A stretch of DNA of 5,404 nt, taken from the NCBI GenBank assembly GCA_016933315.1, contig JAFGBE010000187.1:1-5404 (forward strand). The letters run 5' to 3'. Origin of the DNA: Candidatus Auribacterota bacterium (GTDB lineage: Bacteria > Auribacterota > UBA6266). Position numbers and translations under genes: made by a program. The stretch's first letter is position 1. Each line of letters opens with the position of its first letter. Below, in pieces: positions 1 through 5,381 of this stretch. The notes beneath the pieces were generated by a model, which saw nothing but the letters and a program-made list of their open reading frames with translations, ran no database searches and was not told the DNA's origin.

Positions 1-183
1 AAAGTTTTCTCCGCTGTGTCCATGTGTGGCCTTGTTGAACTGCTTTTCGTCAACCACAATGGGAACCGATTTTTCTCTGTGCGAATATACCACAGCCGGT
101 ATCTTTCCCATCCTTCTGAAAGCCCTGGCACTTCCCGTGCCGCTGACCTCTTTCAATTGTGCATCCAGATGAACTTCACTCAT
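1..183 (-). CDS. rplY: 50S ribosomal protein bL25 (L25/Ctc family), N-terminal part only
   Basis: The first 61 codons of a bL25-type protein; the rest lies beyond the left edge. bL25 binds 5S rRNA in the central protuberance of the large ribosomal subunit, and in Bacillus the homologue Ctc is a general stress protein. The visible N-terminus has the family pattern: a short beta strand (VHLDAQLKE), a basic glycine-containing turn (GSARAFRRMGKIPAVVYS), then a second strand and VVDEKQFNKA, matching the usual 'GKIPAVvYg...vDekef.k' layout. The start is the ATG at 181-183, preceded by a strong AGGAGG at 195-200 with an 11-nt spacer. It begins 29 nt after the prs stop with no terminator between, so it is probably co-transcribed with prs, as prs-ctc is in Bacillus and prs-rplY in Deltaproteobacteria. 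Whether it is the long form with a C-terminal TL5 domain or the short form cannot be seen. Confidence 0.93.
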   Translation of the reverse strand, partial: MSEVHLDAQLKEVSGTGSARAFRRMGKIPAVVYSHREKSVPIVVDEKQFNKATHGHSGENF

Positions 184-212
184 AATTTTCTAATCCTCCT
201 AATTAATTTTAA

Positions 213-1151
213 TCAAATAAACAAAGAACTGACTGATTCATTTTCGTGAATTCTCTTTATGGCCTCCGCAAGCAATCCGGACACGGATAAGACCTCTAAT
301 TTGGGGCAGTCGGCCAATTTATCTCCCAGGGGAATCGTATCCGTCACAAGAAGTTTGCTTATTACGGAATTGTTCAGCCTGTCCAGCGCCGGGCCCGCCA
401 GTACGGGATGGGAAACTGCTGCATAAACCTCTTTTACTCCCTGTTCTTTCACCATCTTAGCCGCATCACATAACGACCCCGCGGTGCTTACTATATCATC
501 CACTATTATTGCCGTTTTGCCCTTAACTGCTCCCATTATGTTGTACACCTGGGTCTCTGTCCCTGTTATCCTTCTTTTATCTATCGCCGCCAGTGCTGCG
601 TTTAATCTTTTCGCCCAGGCATGAGCCGTTTTTATACCGCCTTCATCCGGGGAAACAATAACTATCTCCCCATCCCCCAGATTTTTCTTTCTGAAATAAT
701 CTATGAATACGGGGGCAGCATATAGATGATCGACAGGTATATCAAAGAATCCCTGTATCTGGTCGGCGTGAAGGTCCATCGTTAAAACCCTGTCGGCGCC
801 GGCTGCAGTGATAATATTCGCTACCAGCTTGGCTGTTATAGGTACGCGGGGCTGGTCTTTCCTGTCCTGCCTCGCATAGCCGTAATAGGGAATAACCGCT
901 GTAATCCTGTCCGCCGAAGATCTTCTCACGGCGTCAATCATAACAAGAAGCTCCATTAAATAATCATTCACTTTAGGCGGACAGATAGGCTGGACGATAA
1001 AAACATCCCTGCCCCTGACATTTTCCAGTATTTTGACCATTACTTCGCCTTCGGGAAATGTTTTAACATCGCACCCGCACAGCTTTGTTTTAAGATTTTT
1101 CGCGATTTTTTCAGATAACTCAGGATTGGCATTTCCGGTTATTATTTTCAT
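213..1151 (-). CDS. prs: Ribose-phosphate pyrophosphokinase (PRPP synthetase, class I)
   Basis: Makes phosphoribosyl pyrophosphate from ribose 5-phosphate and ATP in the cytoplasm, supplying purine, pyrimidine, NAD, histidine and tryptophan synthesis. At 312 residues it has normal family length. Landmarks: FPEGE (residues 32-36), the ATP-site region YYGYARQDRK (89-98) followed by PRVPITAK, the metal/ATP segment DLHADQIQGFF (126-136), the catalytic loop DKRR (191-194, Lys192), and the ribose-phosphate loop VDDIVSTAGSL (217-227). All signature residues look intact. The loop after RQDRK reads DQPRVPITAK, one residue shorter than in E. coli and equal in length to Bacillus. I chose the ATG at 1149-1151 because homologues begin MKIITGNANPEL-like and a GGTGAT ribosome site lies 6 nt upstream. 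The frame stays open for 27 more codons to a GTG at 1232, but that extension has no family counterpart. The 179-nt gap back to tRNA-Gln shows no terminator, so prs is likely transcribed with the tRNA. It supplies the substrate of HisG, encoded in the same window. Confidence 0.97.
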   Translation of the reverse strand: MKIITGNANPELSEKIAKNLKTKLCGCDVKTFPEGEVMVKILENVRGRDVFIVQPICPPKVNDYLMELLVMIDAVRRSSADRITAVIPYYGYARQDRKDQPRVPITAKLVANIITAAGADRVLTMDLHADQIQGFFDIPVDHLYAAPVFIDYFRKKNLGDGEIVIVSPDEGGIKTAHAWAKRLNAALAAIDKRRITGTETQVYNIMGAVKGKTAIIVDDIVSTAGSLCDAAKMVKEQGVKEVYAAVSHPVLAGPALDRLNNSVISKLLVTDTIPLGDKLADCPKLEVLSVSGLLAEAIKRIHENESVSSLFI

Positions 1152-1330
1152 AGAACCATCACCCCAGCTTTTACAAAACTGTTTAAAGATTAATGATTTT
1201 TTCTTGTTAACATTCATATTACATTTATACACTGCAAAGTAAACATGCCGTTGAATCTTATATGAAAAATCCCTTTATCCGGACGTCCATCAAAACACTT
1301 CAAGACATCTGTTTTTGCGAAGCCCAAATT

Positions 1331-1404
1331 TGGCTGCCCGGCCAGGACTCGAACCTAGACAGAGGGCTCCAAAAACCCTTGTGCTACCATTACACTACCG
1401 GGCA
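1331..1404 (-). tRNA. tRNA-Gln (anticodon UUG)
   Basis: A complete 74-nt cloverleaf on the minus strand. The acceptor stem pairs TGCCCGG (1398-1404) with CCGGGCA (1335-1341), followed by discriminator G (1334) and a genome-encoded CCA (1331-1333). The D arm is GTGT/GCAC around AATGGTA. The anticodon stem AGGGT/GCCCT closes with one U-G pair around the loop TTTTGGA, giving anticodon TTG (complement of 1371-1373... read 34-36) for glutamine CAA codons, with possible wobble to CAG. The T arm is CTAGG/CCTGG around TTCGAGT, and the variable region is 4 nt. The first pair is U1-A72, which in bacteria that charge Gln indirectly is a known recognition element for the GatCAB amidotransferase; whether this organism uses GatCAB is not visible. 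The gene sits 11 nt after a terminator U-run and 179 nt before prs, matching the tRNA-Gln-prs-rplY order known in Deltaproteobacteria. Confidence 0.97.
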
Positions 1405-1415
1405 ATCTAAAGAAC

Positions 1416-1447
1416 AAAAAAAATAGCTGTGGAACAAAACCCACAGC
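1416..1447 (-). terminator. Intrinsic terminator or attenuator ahead of tRNA-Gln
   Basis: On the minus strand a perfect 7-bp stem, GCTGTGG (1441-1447) with CCACAGC (1426-1432), encloses an 8-nt loop and is followed after TA by eight consecutive T (1416-1423). This is the classic rho-independent form, though the stem is short. It lies 118 nt after the spoVG stop, so it can end the hisG-to-spoVG transcript. It also lies downstream of the strong promoter at 1522-1550 and only 11 nt before tRNA-Gln, so it stands inside the leader of the tRNA-prs-rplY unit and must be read through at some rate. The reverse orientation has no T-run. Confidence 0.8.
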
Positions 1448-1507
1448 CGATAAGAATATCGCGCTCCTTCTCTGAGTGTGGGTAAAATCCTCTTAAAACC
1501 AAAGGAT
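1426..1507 (-). promoter_or_regulatory. Structured leader with a possible antiterminator pairing
   Basis: Between the promoter and the terminator U-run the minus-strand RNA can form three consecutive hairpins. Hairpin I pairs ATCCTTT (1501-1507) with AGAGGAT (1487-1493), 7 bp with one U-G. Hairpin II pairs CGATA (1457-1461) with TATCG (1448-1452) around a 4-nt loop. The terminator hairpin (1426-1447) abuts hairpin II directly. In the spacer after hairpin I, ACCCACA (1477-1483) is an exact complement of TGTGGGT (1439-1445), which contains five of the seven bases of the terminator's 5' arm. Forming that pair would enclose hairpin II and break the terminator. A strong Shine-Dalgarno-like AAGGAG near 1464-1469 has no ATG after it. 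I recognise no known riboswitch class or T-box sequence. The alternative is that 1416 to about 1515 is a free-standing small RNA of roughly 100 nt. Pairings were found by eye, without energy calculation. Confidence 0.45.
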
Positions 1508-1521
1508 ACTCAAAACACCGG

Positions 1522-1550
1522 ATTATATAAAAAACAAAAAACGTTGTCAA
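1522..1550 (-). promoter_or_regulatory. Consensus sigma-70 type promoter for leader, tRNA-Gln, prs and rplY
   Basis: The minus strand carries a perfect -35 box TTGACA (1545-1550) and a perfect -10 box TATAAT (1522-1527) separated by exactly 17 bp (1528-1544). The spacer is T-rich. Transcription would start near 1513-1516 and run left. It begins only 15 nt past the spoVG stop, so it is placed to give tRNA-Gln and prs transcription independent of the upstream operon. The strength implied by full consensus fits a stable-RNA gene. Confidence 0.87.
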
Positions 1551-1565
1551 CCAACAAAATGAAAA

Positions 1566-1985
1566 TCAGTAATCGGAACCCCTCGCAGCCTGTGCCGACT
1601 GATTCTCGCCGGTCCTCTGAAGCTCCTCTTTATAAGCATCGATTACCCTGCTCTGTATATATTCCCTGGATTCAGGCGTTATGGGGTGAGCAATATCACG
1701 ATGCTCATTCTGACGGCCTTCATCATCGAATTTTTCTTCTCTTCTTGGAATTATTTTGGAGCCGCAGTTAGCGCAGAATTTATCTTTTGAAGCATTCCTG
1801 TGCCCGCACTTGGTGCATGGATATGTGACTTTCCGGCTGGGCATTGCCACAAAAAGGCCCTTTTTCCCTTCGATTACCTTAAGATCCCTCACGACAAAAG
1901 CATTATCAAAGGTAATTGTCGCAAAAGCTTTAAGTTTTTTGTCTTCCGATTCCTTTAAAGTTACCCTGACCTCAGTAATTTCCAT
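1566..1985 (-). CDS. spoVG: SpoVG-family nucleic-acid-binding protein with inserted zinc ribbon
   Basis: SpoVG proteins are small site-specific DNA- and RNA-binding regulators, first known from Bacillus septation and sporulation but widespread in non-sporulating bacteria. The N-terminal half (MEITEVRV to GLFVAMPSRK, residues 1-52) and the segment HRDIAHPITPESREYIQ (95-111) with its following helix match the family closely. Between them, where Bacillus SpoVG has only a few residues, sits about 42 extra residues containing a C-x2-C-x10-C-x2-C zinc ribbon (Cys57, 60, 71, 74) and a charged linker. Total length is 139 residues against 97 in Bacillus. The ATG at 1983-1985 fits the family N-terminus and follows GGGGGG by 7 nt; an in-frame GTG at 2018 would add 11 residues without family support. 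It lies 36 nt after ispE and 15 nt before the promoter of the next unit. The regulatory target here is unknown. Confidence 0.93.
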   Translation of the reverse strand: MEITEVRVTLKESEDKKLKAFATITFDNAFVVRDLKVIEGKKGLFVAMPSRKVTYPCTKCGHRNASKDKFCANCGSKIIPRREEKFDDEGRQNEHRDIAHPITPESREYIQSRVIDAYKEELQRTGENQSAQAARGSDY

Positions 1986-1992
1986 GATCAAT

Positions 1993-1998
1993 CCCCCC
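1993..1998 (-). promoter_or_regulatory. Purine-rich ribosome binding site of spoVG
   Basis: A run of six G on the minus strand, 7 nt before the ATG at 1985. It lacks the usual GGAGG but can pair with the CCUCC of 16S rRNA using a G-U pair. It supports the ATG start over the GTG at 2018. Confidence 0.5.
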
Positions 1999-2021
1999 AG
2001 ACAGATATTTTTGAACACACA

Positions 2022-2876
2022 TTAAAAAGATTCAACAACAAATATGGAAATTTTGCTGCCGTAATGTTCAAGAATGGATGTTTTAGCACGCTGAGCATCA
2101 GATGCTGTTCTATAGAGTCCGAAAACCGTTGGCCCGCTTCCGGACACCATTGCCTTCAAAGCGCTATTTTTATAAAGAGCATCAATAATATCAGTTACAA
2201 AAGGTATTTTCTTTTCACAAACCCCTTGCAACCTGTTAAACATATTTTTTGCCGAATTTTCTATGTCATGATTTTTCAGGCTGCGAAGTAATATGTTAAT
2301 GCTTTTAGTCTGGCCTGTCAAGAATGATTTTAGACTTGTATAACTCTCGGCTGTGGACAATGTTACATTTGGATTTACCAGAAGAAAATGCATTTTGAAA
2401 CCTATTTCAAAAGGTTTTAATATATCTCCTATACCATGACAAACAGCGCTCTTCGTGTCAATAAAAAACGGGACATCCGCTCCAAGCTTCGAGCTGATTT
2501 CTCTGAGTTTCCCATCGCTTAAGCCTAAATTACACTCGGTATTCAAAAATTTTACTGAAGCAGCACAGTCACTGGAGCCTCCGCCGAGACCAGCTGCCAC
2601 AGGTATGTTTTTTTTTAAAAAAACGCGGACACCGCCGATCTTTCCGGGAAAAAGAGACTTCAACAAAGATACGGCCTTGTAAACGAGGTTCCCTGTCCCG
2701 GAGAGCTCCTTAATATCACATACCACTTCTACAATATTTTCTTCAGTCAATGATATTTCAAGCTCATCAAACAGCGCAATGGGAACTATAAGCGTTTCAA
2801 TGTCGTGATATCCGTCGTTTCGTCTCGAAAGGACTTCCAGAAATAAGTTTATTTTGGCAGGTGCAAAAACTTTCAA
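2022..2876 (-). CDS. ispE: 4-diphosphocytidyl-2-C-methyl-D-erythritol kinase
   Basis: Phosphorylates CDP-methylerythritol at the 2-hydroxyl with ATP, the fourth step of the MEP (non-mevalonate) route to isoprenoid precursors, in the cytoplasm. At 284 residues it has family length. All three GHMP-kinase motifs are present: APAKINLFLEV (5-15, catalytic Lys8), the glycine-rich ATP loop PVAAGLGGGSSDCAA (92-106), and MVSGSGPTVFG (243-253). Asp134 in GADVPFF corresponds to the catalytic aspartate, and DGYHDIET (21-28) is the substrate-binding region. The start codon is TTG (2874-2876): it gives the standard N-terminus, a stop lies two codons upstream in frame, and the next in-frame Met is residue 162, so no other start is possible. 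It overlaps the TPR gene by 4 nt (TTGA), with only a weak GAAGAAG ribosome site inside that gene, which suggests translation coupled to the TPR protein. spoVG follows after 36 nt. Confidence 0.97.
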   Translation of the reverse strand: MKVFAPAKINLFLEVLSRRNDGYHDIETLIVPIALFDELEISLTEENIVEVVCDIKELSGTGNLVYKAVSLLKSLFPGKIGGVRVFLKKNIPVAAGLGGGSSDCAASVKFLNTECNLGLSDGKLREISSKLGADVPFFIDTKSAVCHGIGDILKPFEIGFKMHFLLVNPNVTLSTAESYTSLKSFLTGQTKSINILLRSLKNHDIENSAKNMFNRLQGVCEKKIPFVTDIIDALYKNSALKAMVSGSGPTVFGLYRTASDAQRAKTSILEHYGSKISIFVVESF

Positions 2877-4375
2877 TCGTTAACTTCTTCTAATTTGTCT
2901 TTTAATTCGTCTCTGGCGGGATCAAGTTCCAGAGATCTCTTCCAGTGCTTTATCGCAAGCTCTTTCATCCCCCTCTTATAATAGACATCTCCCAGGTGTT
3001 CTATAACAACCGGGTCATCGCCGACAATCTTTGCTGCTTTCTTCAAAAGCCGCGTCGCTTCCAGGAGCCGGCCCTGTTTATAGTACACCCATCCCAGGCT
3101 GTCTATGAAAGCCCCGTTTTCAGGGTCTTTATCAATGGCTTTTTTTATAAGGCGGACGGCTTCTTCAAGGTTTTCGCCGTGTTCCGCATACATATACCCC
3201 AGGTAATTCATCGCATTTGCGTTTTCAGGATCATTTTCAATCACATACTTAAACGTCTCAACCGCTTTCTCATACCACCCAGCCTGCTCGTACGCGGCTC
3301 CCAGATGAAAATAAACCGAAGACCTGTCTCCGCCAAGCTCAATTGCCCTTAAATAAGCGTCTATGGACTGGTCTGTCTCTCCCATTTTAAAATAGATAAG
3401 GCCGAGCAGCAGGAACAACTCCGGAACTTCGAAGTTTTTTTCTCTCCCTTTCTGCACGATACTCAACGCGTCCTGTAACTTGTTCTCCTGAAGATAGATA
3501 CTTCCAAGGGAAATATAATTTCTAAGGTTGGCGGGGTCGAGATAAACCAGAACGCTGTAGTATTTTTCCGCATCTGCCAGGTTGTTTTTGAAATCCGACA
3601 ATTCCGCAAGCCGCCTGTAAATGTTGACATCGCTCGGGTTTATTAAAATAGCTTCCTTGTATATTCTTATTGCGTCTTCATATTGCTCGTTTATCTCATA
3701 GGCAACCGCAAGTGCCAGCTTTGCCTGAAGCCATTCAGGGTCAAGCTCGCATGATTTCAGCAGGTATTCGATGGCCTTGTTTAACTTCTTCTCCTTGCTG
3801 TAAAGCAGCCCTATCTTAAAATATAAAGTGGCGTCCTCCGGAAAAAATCTCAGCGCTTTCTTGTGAATCTCTATCGCGTCCGCTATTCTCTTTTCCTGTA
3901 TGTACAAAGAGCCCAATCCGACGTAGGCAGCTAACTCCCCGGGATTGCTCGAGATAGCTTTTTTATAAGTCCTTTCCGAATCGCTTACCTTCCCCTGCGC
4001 ATAATAAATAGTCGCCAGCATTATATGCCCCAGATAAAACTCGGGGAACGCCTCAGAAGCTATTTCAAAAGTCTTCTGGGCTTCAGCGAATTTTTTAAGA
4101 CGGTACTGGGCGTTGCCCAACCTCAAAAGCACGTTGAAATTCGAAGGGTCTTTTTCAAAAGCTTCTTCATATTCGAGCAGAGCTTTCTCCATGTCTCCGA
4201 GCGCTTCATACCTCATTCCCGCAAGATAATGAGCTTTCGCCAGGGTAGAATTAAGCTTGAGGACATTGATTTCTTCTTCGGGAAAGAAACTAATGATATT
4301 CTTCGAAGCGTAGGAAGGGCAGACACACCCCAACATTGCCATATACACGGCTAAGATTATAGCGCCTTTTTTCAA
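2873..4375 (-). CDS. Exported protein of 13 tandem tetratricopeptide repeats
   Basis: A 500-residue protein from the TTG at 4373-4375 (503 from the in-frame GTG at 4384). The N-terminus MKKGAIILAVYMAMLGCVCPSYAS is a signal peptide: two lysines, a hydrophobic stretch, then a possible signal peptidase I site after SYA. The Cys in MLGC could instead be lipidated, but the box is poor. From residue 46 to 488 (TTG numbering) it consists of 13 head-to-tail TPR units of 34 residues, except one of 35 (unit 11), with the usual pattern of G-Y, A and P (e.g. LGSLYIQEKRIADAIEIHKKAL...P). There is no catalytic domain. TPR arrays are protein-binding solenoids, so a periplasmic or membrane-attached scaffold is likely; the partner is unknown. 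TPR proteins upstream of ispE are known in Deltaproteobacteria. TTG is preferred because the AAGGA ribosome site ends 10 nt before it but only 1 nt before the GTG. It overlaps ispE by 4 nt. Confidence 0.9.
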   Translation of the reverse strand: MKKGAIILAVYMAMLGCVCPSYASKNIISFFPEEEINVLKLNSTLAKAHYLAGMRYEALGDMEKALLEYEEAFEKDPSNFNVLLRLGNAQYRLKKFAEAQKTFEIASEAFPEFYLGHIMLATIYYAQGKVSDSERTYKKAISSNPGELAAYVGLGSLYIQEKRIADAIEIHKKALRFFPEDATLYFKIGLLYSKEKKLNKAIEYLLKSCELDPEWLQAKLALAVAYEINEQYEDAIRIYKEAILINPSDVNIYRRLAELSDFKNNLADAEKYYSVLVYLDPANLRNYISLGSIYLQENKLQDALSIVQKGREKNFEVPELFLLLGLIYFKMGETDQSIDAYLRAIELGGDRSSVYFHLGAAYEQAGWYEKAVETFKYVIENDPENANAMNYLGYMYAEHGENLEEAVRLIKKAIDKDPENGAFIDSLGWVYYKQGRLLEATRLLKKAAKIVGDDPVVIEHLGDVYYKRGMKELAIKHWKRSLELDPARDELKDKLEEVND

Positions 4376-4385
4376 AAAAACCACT

Positions 4386-4390
4386 TCCTT
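4386..4390 (-). promoter_or_regulatory. Ribosome binding site deciding the TPR gene start
   Basis: AAGGA on the minus strand shares its first A with the stop codon of the preceding mini-gene (TAA at 4390-4392). It stands 10 nt before the TTG at 4375, a workable distance, but 1 nt before the GTG at 4384, which is too close. This favours the TTG start and the MKK signal peptide. Confidence 0.55.
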
Positions 4391-4479
4391 TATTTCTTCT
4401 TATGGCGATTAGCCCGGCTTCTCTTTTTTCGCTTGTGCTTATTGATTTTAGCTTTTCTGTGTTTTCTGCCACAGGGCAT
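4390..4479 (-). CDS. 29-residue basic AURKAIP1/COX24-type (mS38/bS22-like) ribosomal mini-protein
   Basis: An ATG at 4477-4479 follows an ideal AAGGAGG (4487-4493) by 7 nt and opens a 29-codon frame ending in TAA at 4390-4392. The peptide starts MPCGRKHRKAK and ends RANRHKKK; more than half of its residues are Lys, Arg or His. This matches the small bacterial proteins annotated as AURKAIP1/COX24-domain, with a pattern like MPSGKKRKRHK...HKRKKRLRKNRHKKK in Bacteroidetes. Relatives are the C-terminus of mitochondrial small-subunit protein mS38 and mycobacterial bS22, both bound to small-subunit rRNA. A role in the 30S subunit is therefore inferred from family likeness. It lies 26 nt after hisG and its stop overlaps the ribosome site of the TPR gene, so it is in the same operon. 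It is easily missed by gene callers because of its size. Confidence 0.85.
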   Translation of the reverse strand: MPCGRKHRKAKINKHKRKKRSRANRHKKK

Positions 4480-4505
4480 TTTGCTTCCTCCTTATATAAA
4501 ACGTT

Positions 4506-5381
4506 TTAATCTATGACTTTGTTCAAAGGATATTCAATTATACCACGCGCCCCCGCTTTCTTCAGCGACGGTATAAGATCCCTGATAATTTTCTCGTCAA
4601 CAACAATTTCCAGGGCGAACCAGCCCTTTTTGTTAAGGTGAGAAACCGTCGGGGAAGTAATCGAAGGCAGCGTTTTAATCACCTTGTCCATGCTGTTTTC
4701 AGCGACATTCATCTTGACTCCGACTTTACCCGCGGCTTTAAGCGCCCCTTCCAGAAGGAGGGCTATTTTCTCAATTTTCGCTTTTTTCCATTGGTCTTCC
4801 CATGCTTTTCTGTTGGCAATAAACCTTGTTGTAGACTCAAGCACCGTATCAACTATCCTCAAGTTATTGGCTCTCAGGGAAGAACCTGTTTCCGTAAGTT
4901 CTATTATCGCGTCAACAAGTTCAGGAGCCTTGATTTCCGTAGCGCCCCACGAAAACTCAACTTCAGCGGATACGCCGTTTTTCTTGAGATATTTTTTCGC
5001 CATGTTCACCGCTTCTGTAGCGATTCTTTTTCCCTTAAGATCCTTAACCGACTTTATCGTGGAATCGGCAGGGACAGCCAAGACCCATCTCACCGGCCTT
5101 AAACCCTGTTTCGCGTAAATAAGGTTCGAAACTTCGATAACCTTTGCACCGCATTCCTCTATCCAGTCTTTTCCGGTAATACCCGCATCGATTACACCCT
5201 GTTCAACATACCTGGCCATTTCCTGAGCCCTTATCAGAATAACGGATACCTCAGAGTCATCTATCACGGGTTTGTAAGACCTGCTTGAAACAGATATCGA
5301 ATACCCCGCTTTCCTCAGCATATCGAAAGTAGACTCCTGCAGACTTCCCTTGGGGAGCCCCAACTTTAATATTTTCTCCAT
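4506..5381 (-). CDS. hisG: ATP phosphoribosyltransferase, long form
   Basis: Condenses ATP with PRPP to give phosphoribosyl-ATP, the first and feedback-controlled step of histidine synthesis, in the cytoplasm. The 291 residues place it in the long (HisG_L) class, which carries its own regulatory domain and does not need HisZ. The N-terminus LKLGLPKGSLQESTFDMLRKAGY (6-27 region) and DAGITGKDWIEE (65-76) belong to the periplasmic-binding-protein-like catalytic fold. The PRPP loop is ELTETGSSLRANNL (161-174). The C-terminal regulatory domain, about 218-290, contains VKMNVAENSMDKVIKTLPS, SPTVSHL and GARGIIEYPLNKVI, the ACT-like fold that binds histidine. The ATG at 5379-5381 follows AGGAGGT (5387-5393) by 5 nt. 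Only 23 nt lie beyond it, so its own promoter, any leader and upstream neighbours cannot be seen. No other his gene follows; the next gene is the ribosomal mini-protein 26 nt on. Confidence 0.97.
   Translation of the reverse strand: MEKILKLGLPKGSLQESTFDMLRKAGYSISVSSRSYKPVIDDSEVSVILIRAQEMARYVEQGVIDAGITGKDWIEECGAKVIEVSNLIYAKQGLRPVRWVLAVPADSTIKSVKDLKGKRIATEAVNMAKKYLKKNGVSAEVEFSWGATEIKAPELVDAIIELTETGSSLRANNLRIVDTVLESTTRFIANRKAWEDQWKKAKIEKIALLLEGALKAAGKVGVKMNVAENSMDKVIKTLPSITSPTVSHLNKKGWFALEIVVDEKIIRDLIPSLKKAGARGIIEYPLNKVID

Noticed and set aside
1152..1232. 27-codon N-terminal extension of prs to a GTG start.
   Set aside because: PRPP synthetases begin at the MKIITGNANP-like strand, and the ATG at 1151 has its own ribosome site; the extension is Lys/Asn-rich and has no family counterpart.
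1216..1243. Promoter-like TTTACT (1238-1243), 16 bp, TAATAT (1216-1221) upstream of prs on the minus strand.
   Set aside because: Both boxes are poor matches in an AT-rich stretch; it could be a weak internal promoter but does not stand out from background.
1282..1309. Hairpin GATGTC/GACGTC (6 bp with one U-G, 16-nt loop) between tRNA-Gln and prs.
   Set aside because: Short stem with a large loop and no immediate T-run; expected by chance, not a terminator.
1405..1500. Possible leader peptide: minus-strand frame from a TTG near 1500, or an ATT after AAGGAG, open to a TAG next to the tRNA.
   Set aside because: The TTG lacks a ribosome site and ATT starts are very rare. The open stretch overlaps the hairpins and U-run and has no Gln-codon cluster or other attenuator hallmark.
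1986..2018. GTG start at 2018 adding 11 residues to SpoVG.
   Set aside because: SpoVG proteins begin MEVT/MEIT, and the ATG at 1985 has a G-rich site at 7 nt; the GTG has none.
4290..4472. 60-codon minus-strand frame overlapping both the mini-gene and the TPR gene start.
   Set aside because: It has no ribosome site, no family likeness, and overlaps two better-supported genes in other frames.
4025..5118. Long plus-strand frames at 4025-4354, 4638-5102 and 4684-5118, and shorter ones across the window.
   Set aside because: All lie antisense to well-supported genes, have no recognisable motif and follow no clear ribosome site; they are shadows of hisG, the TPR gene and others.
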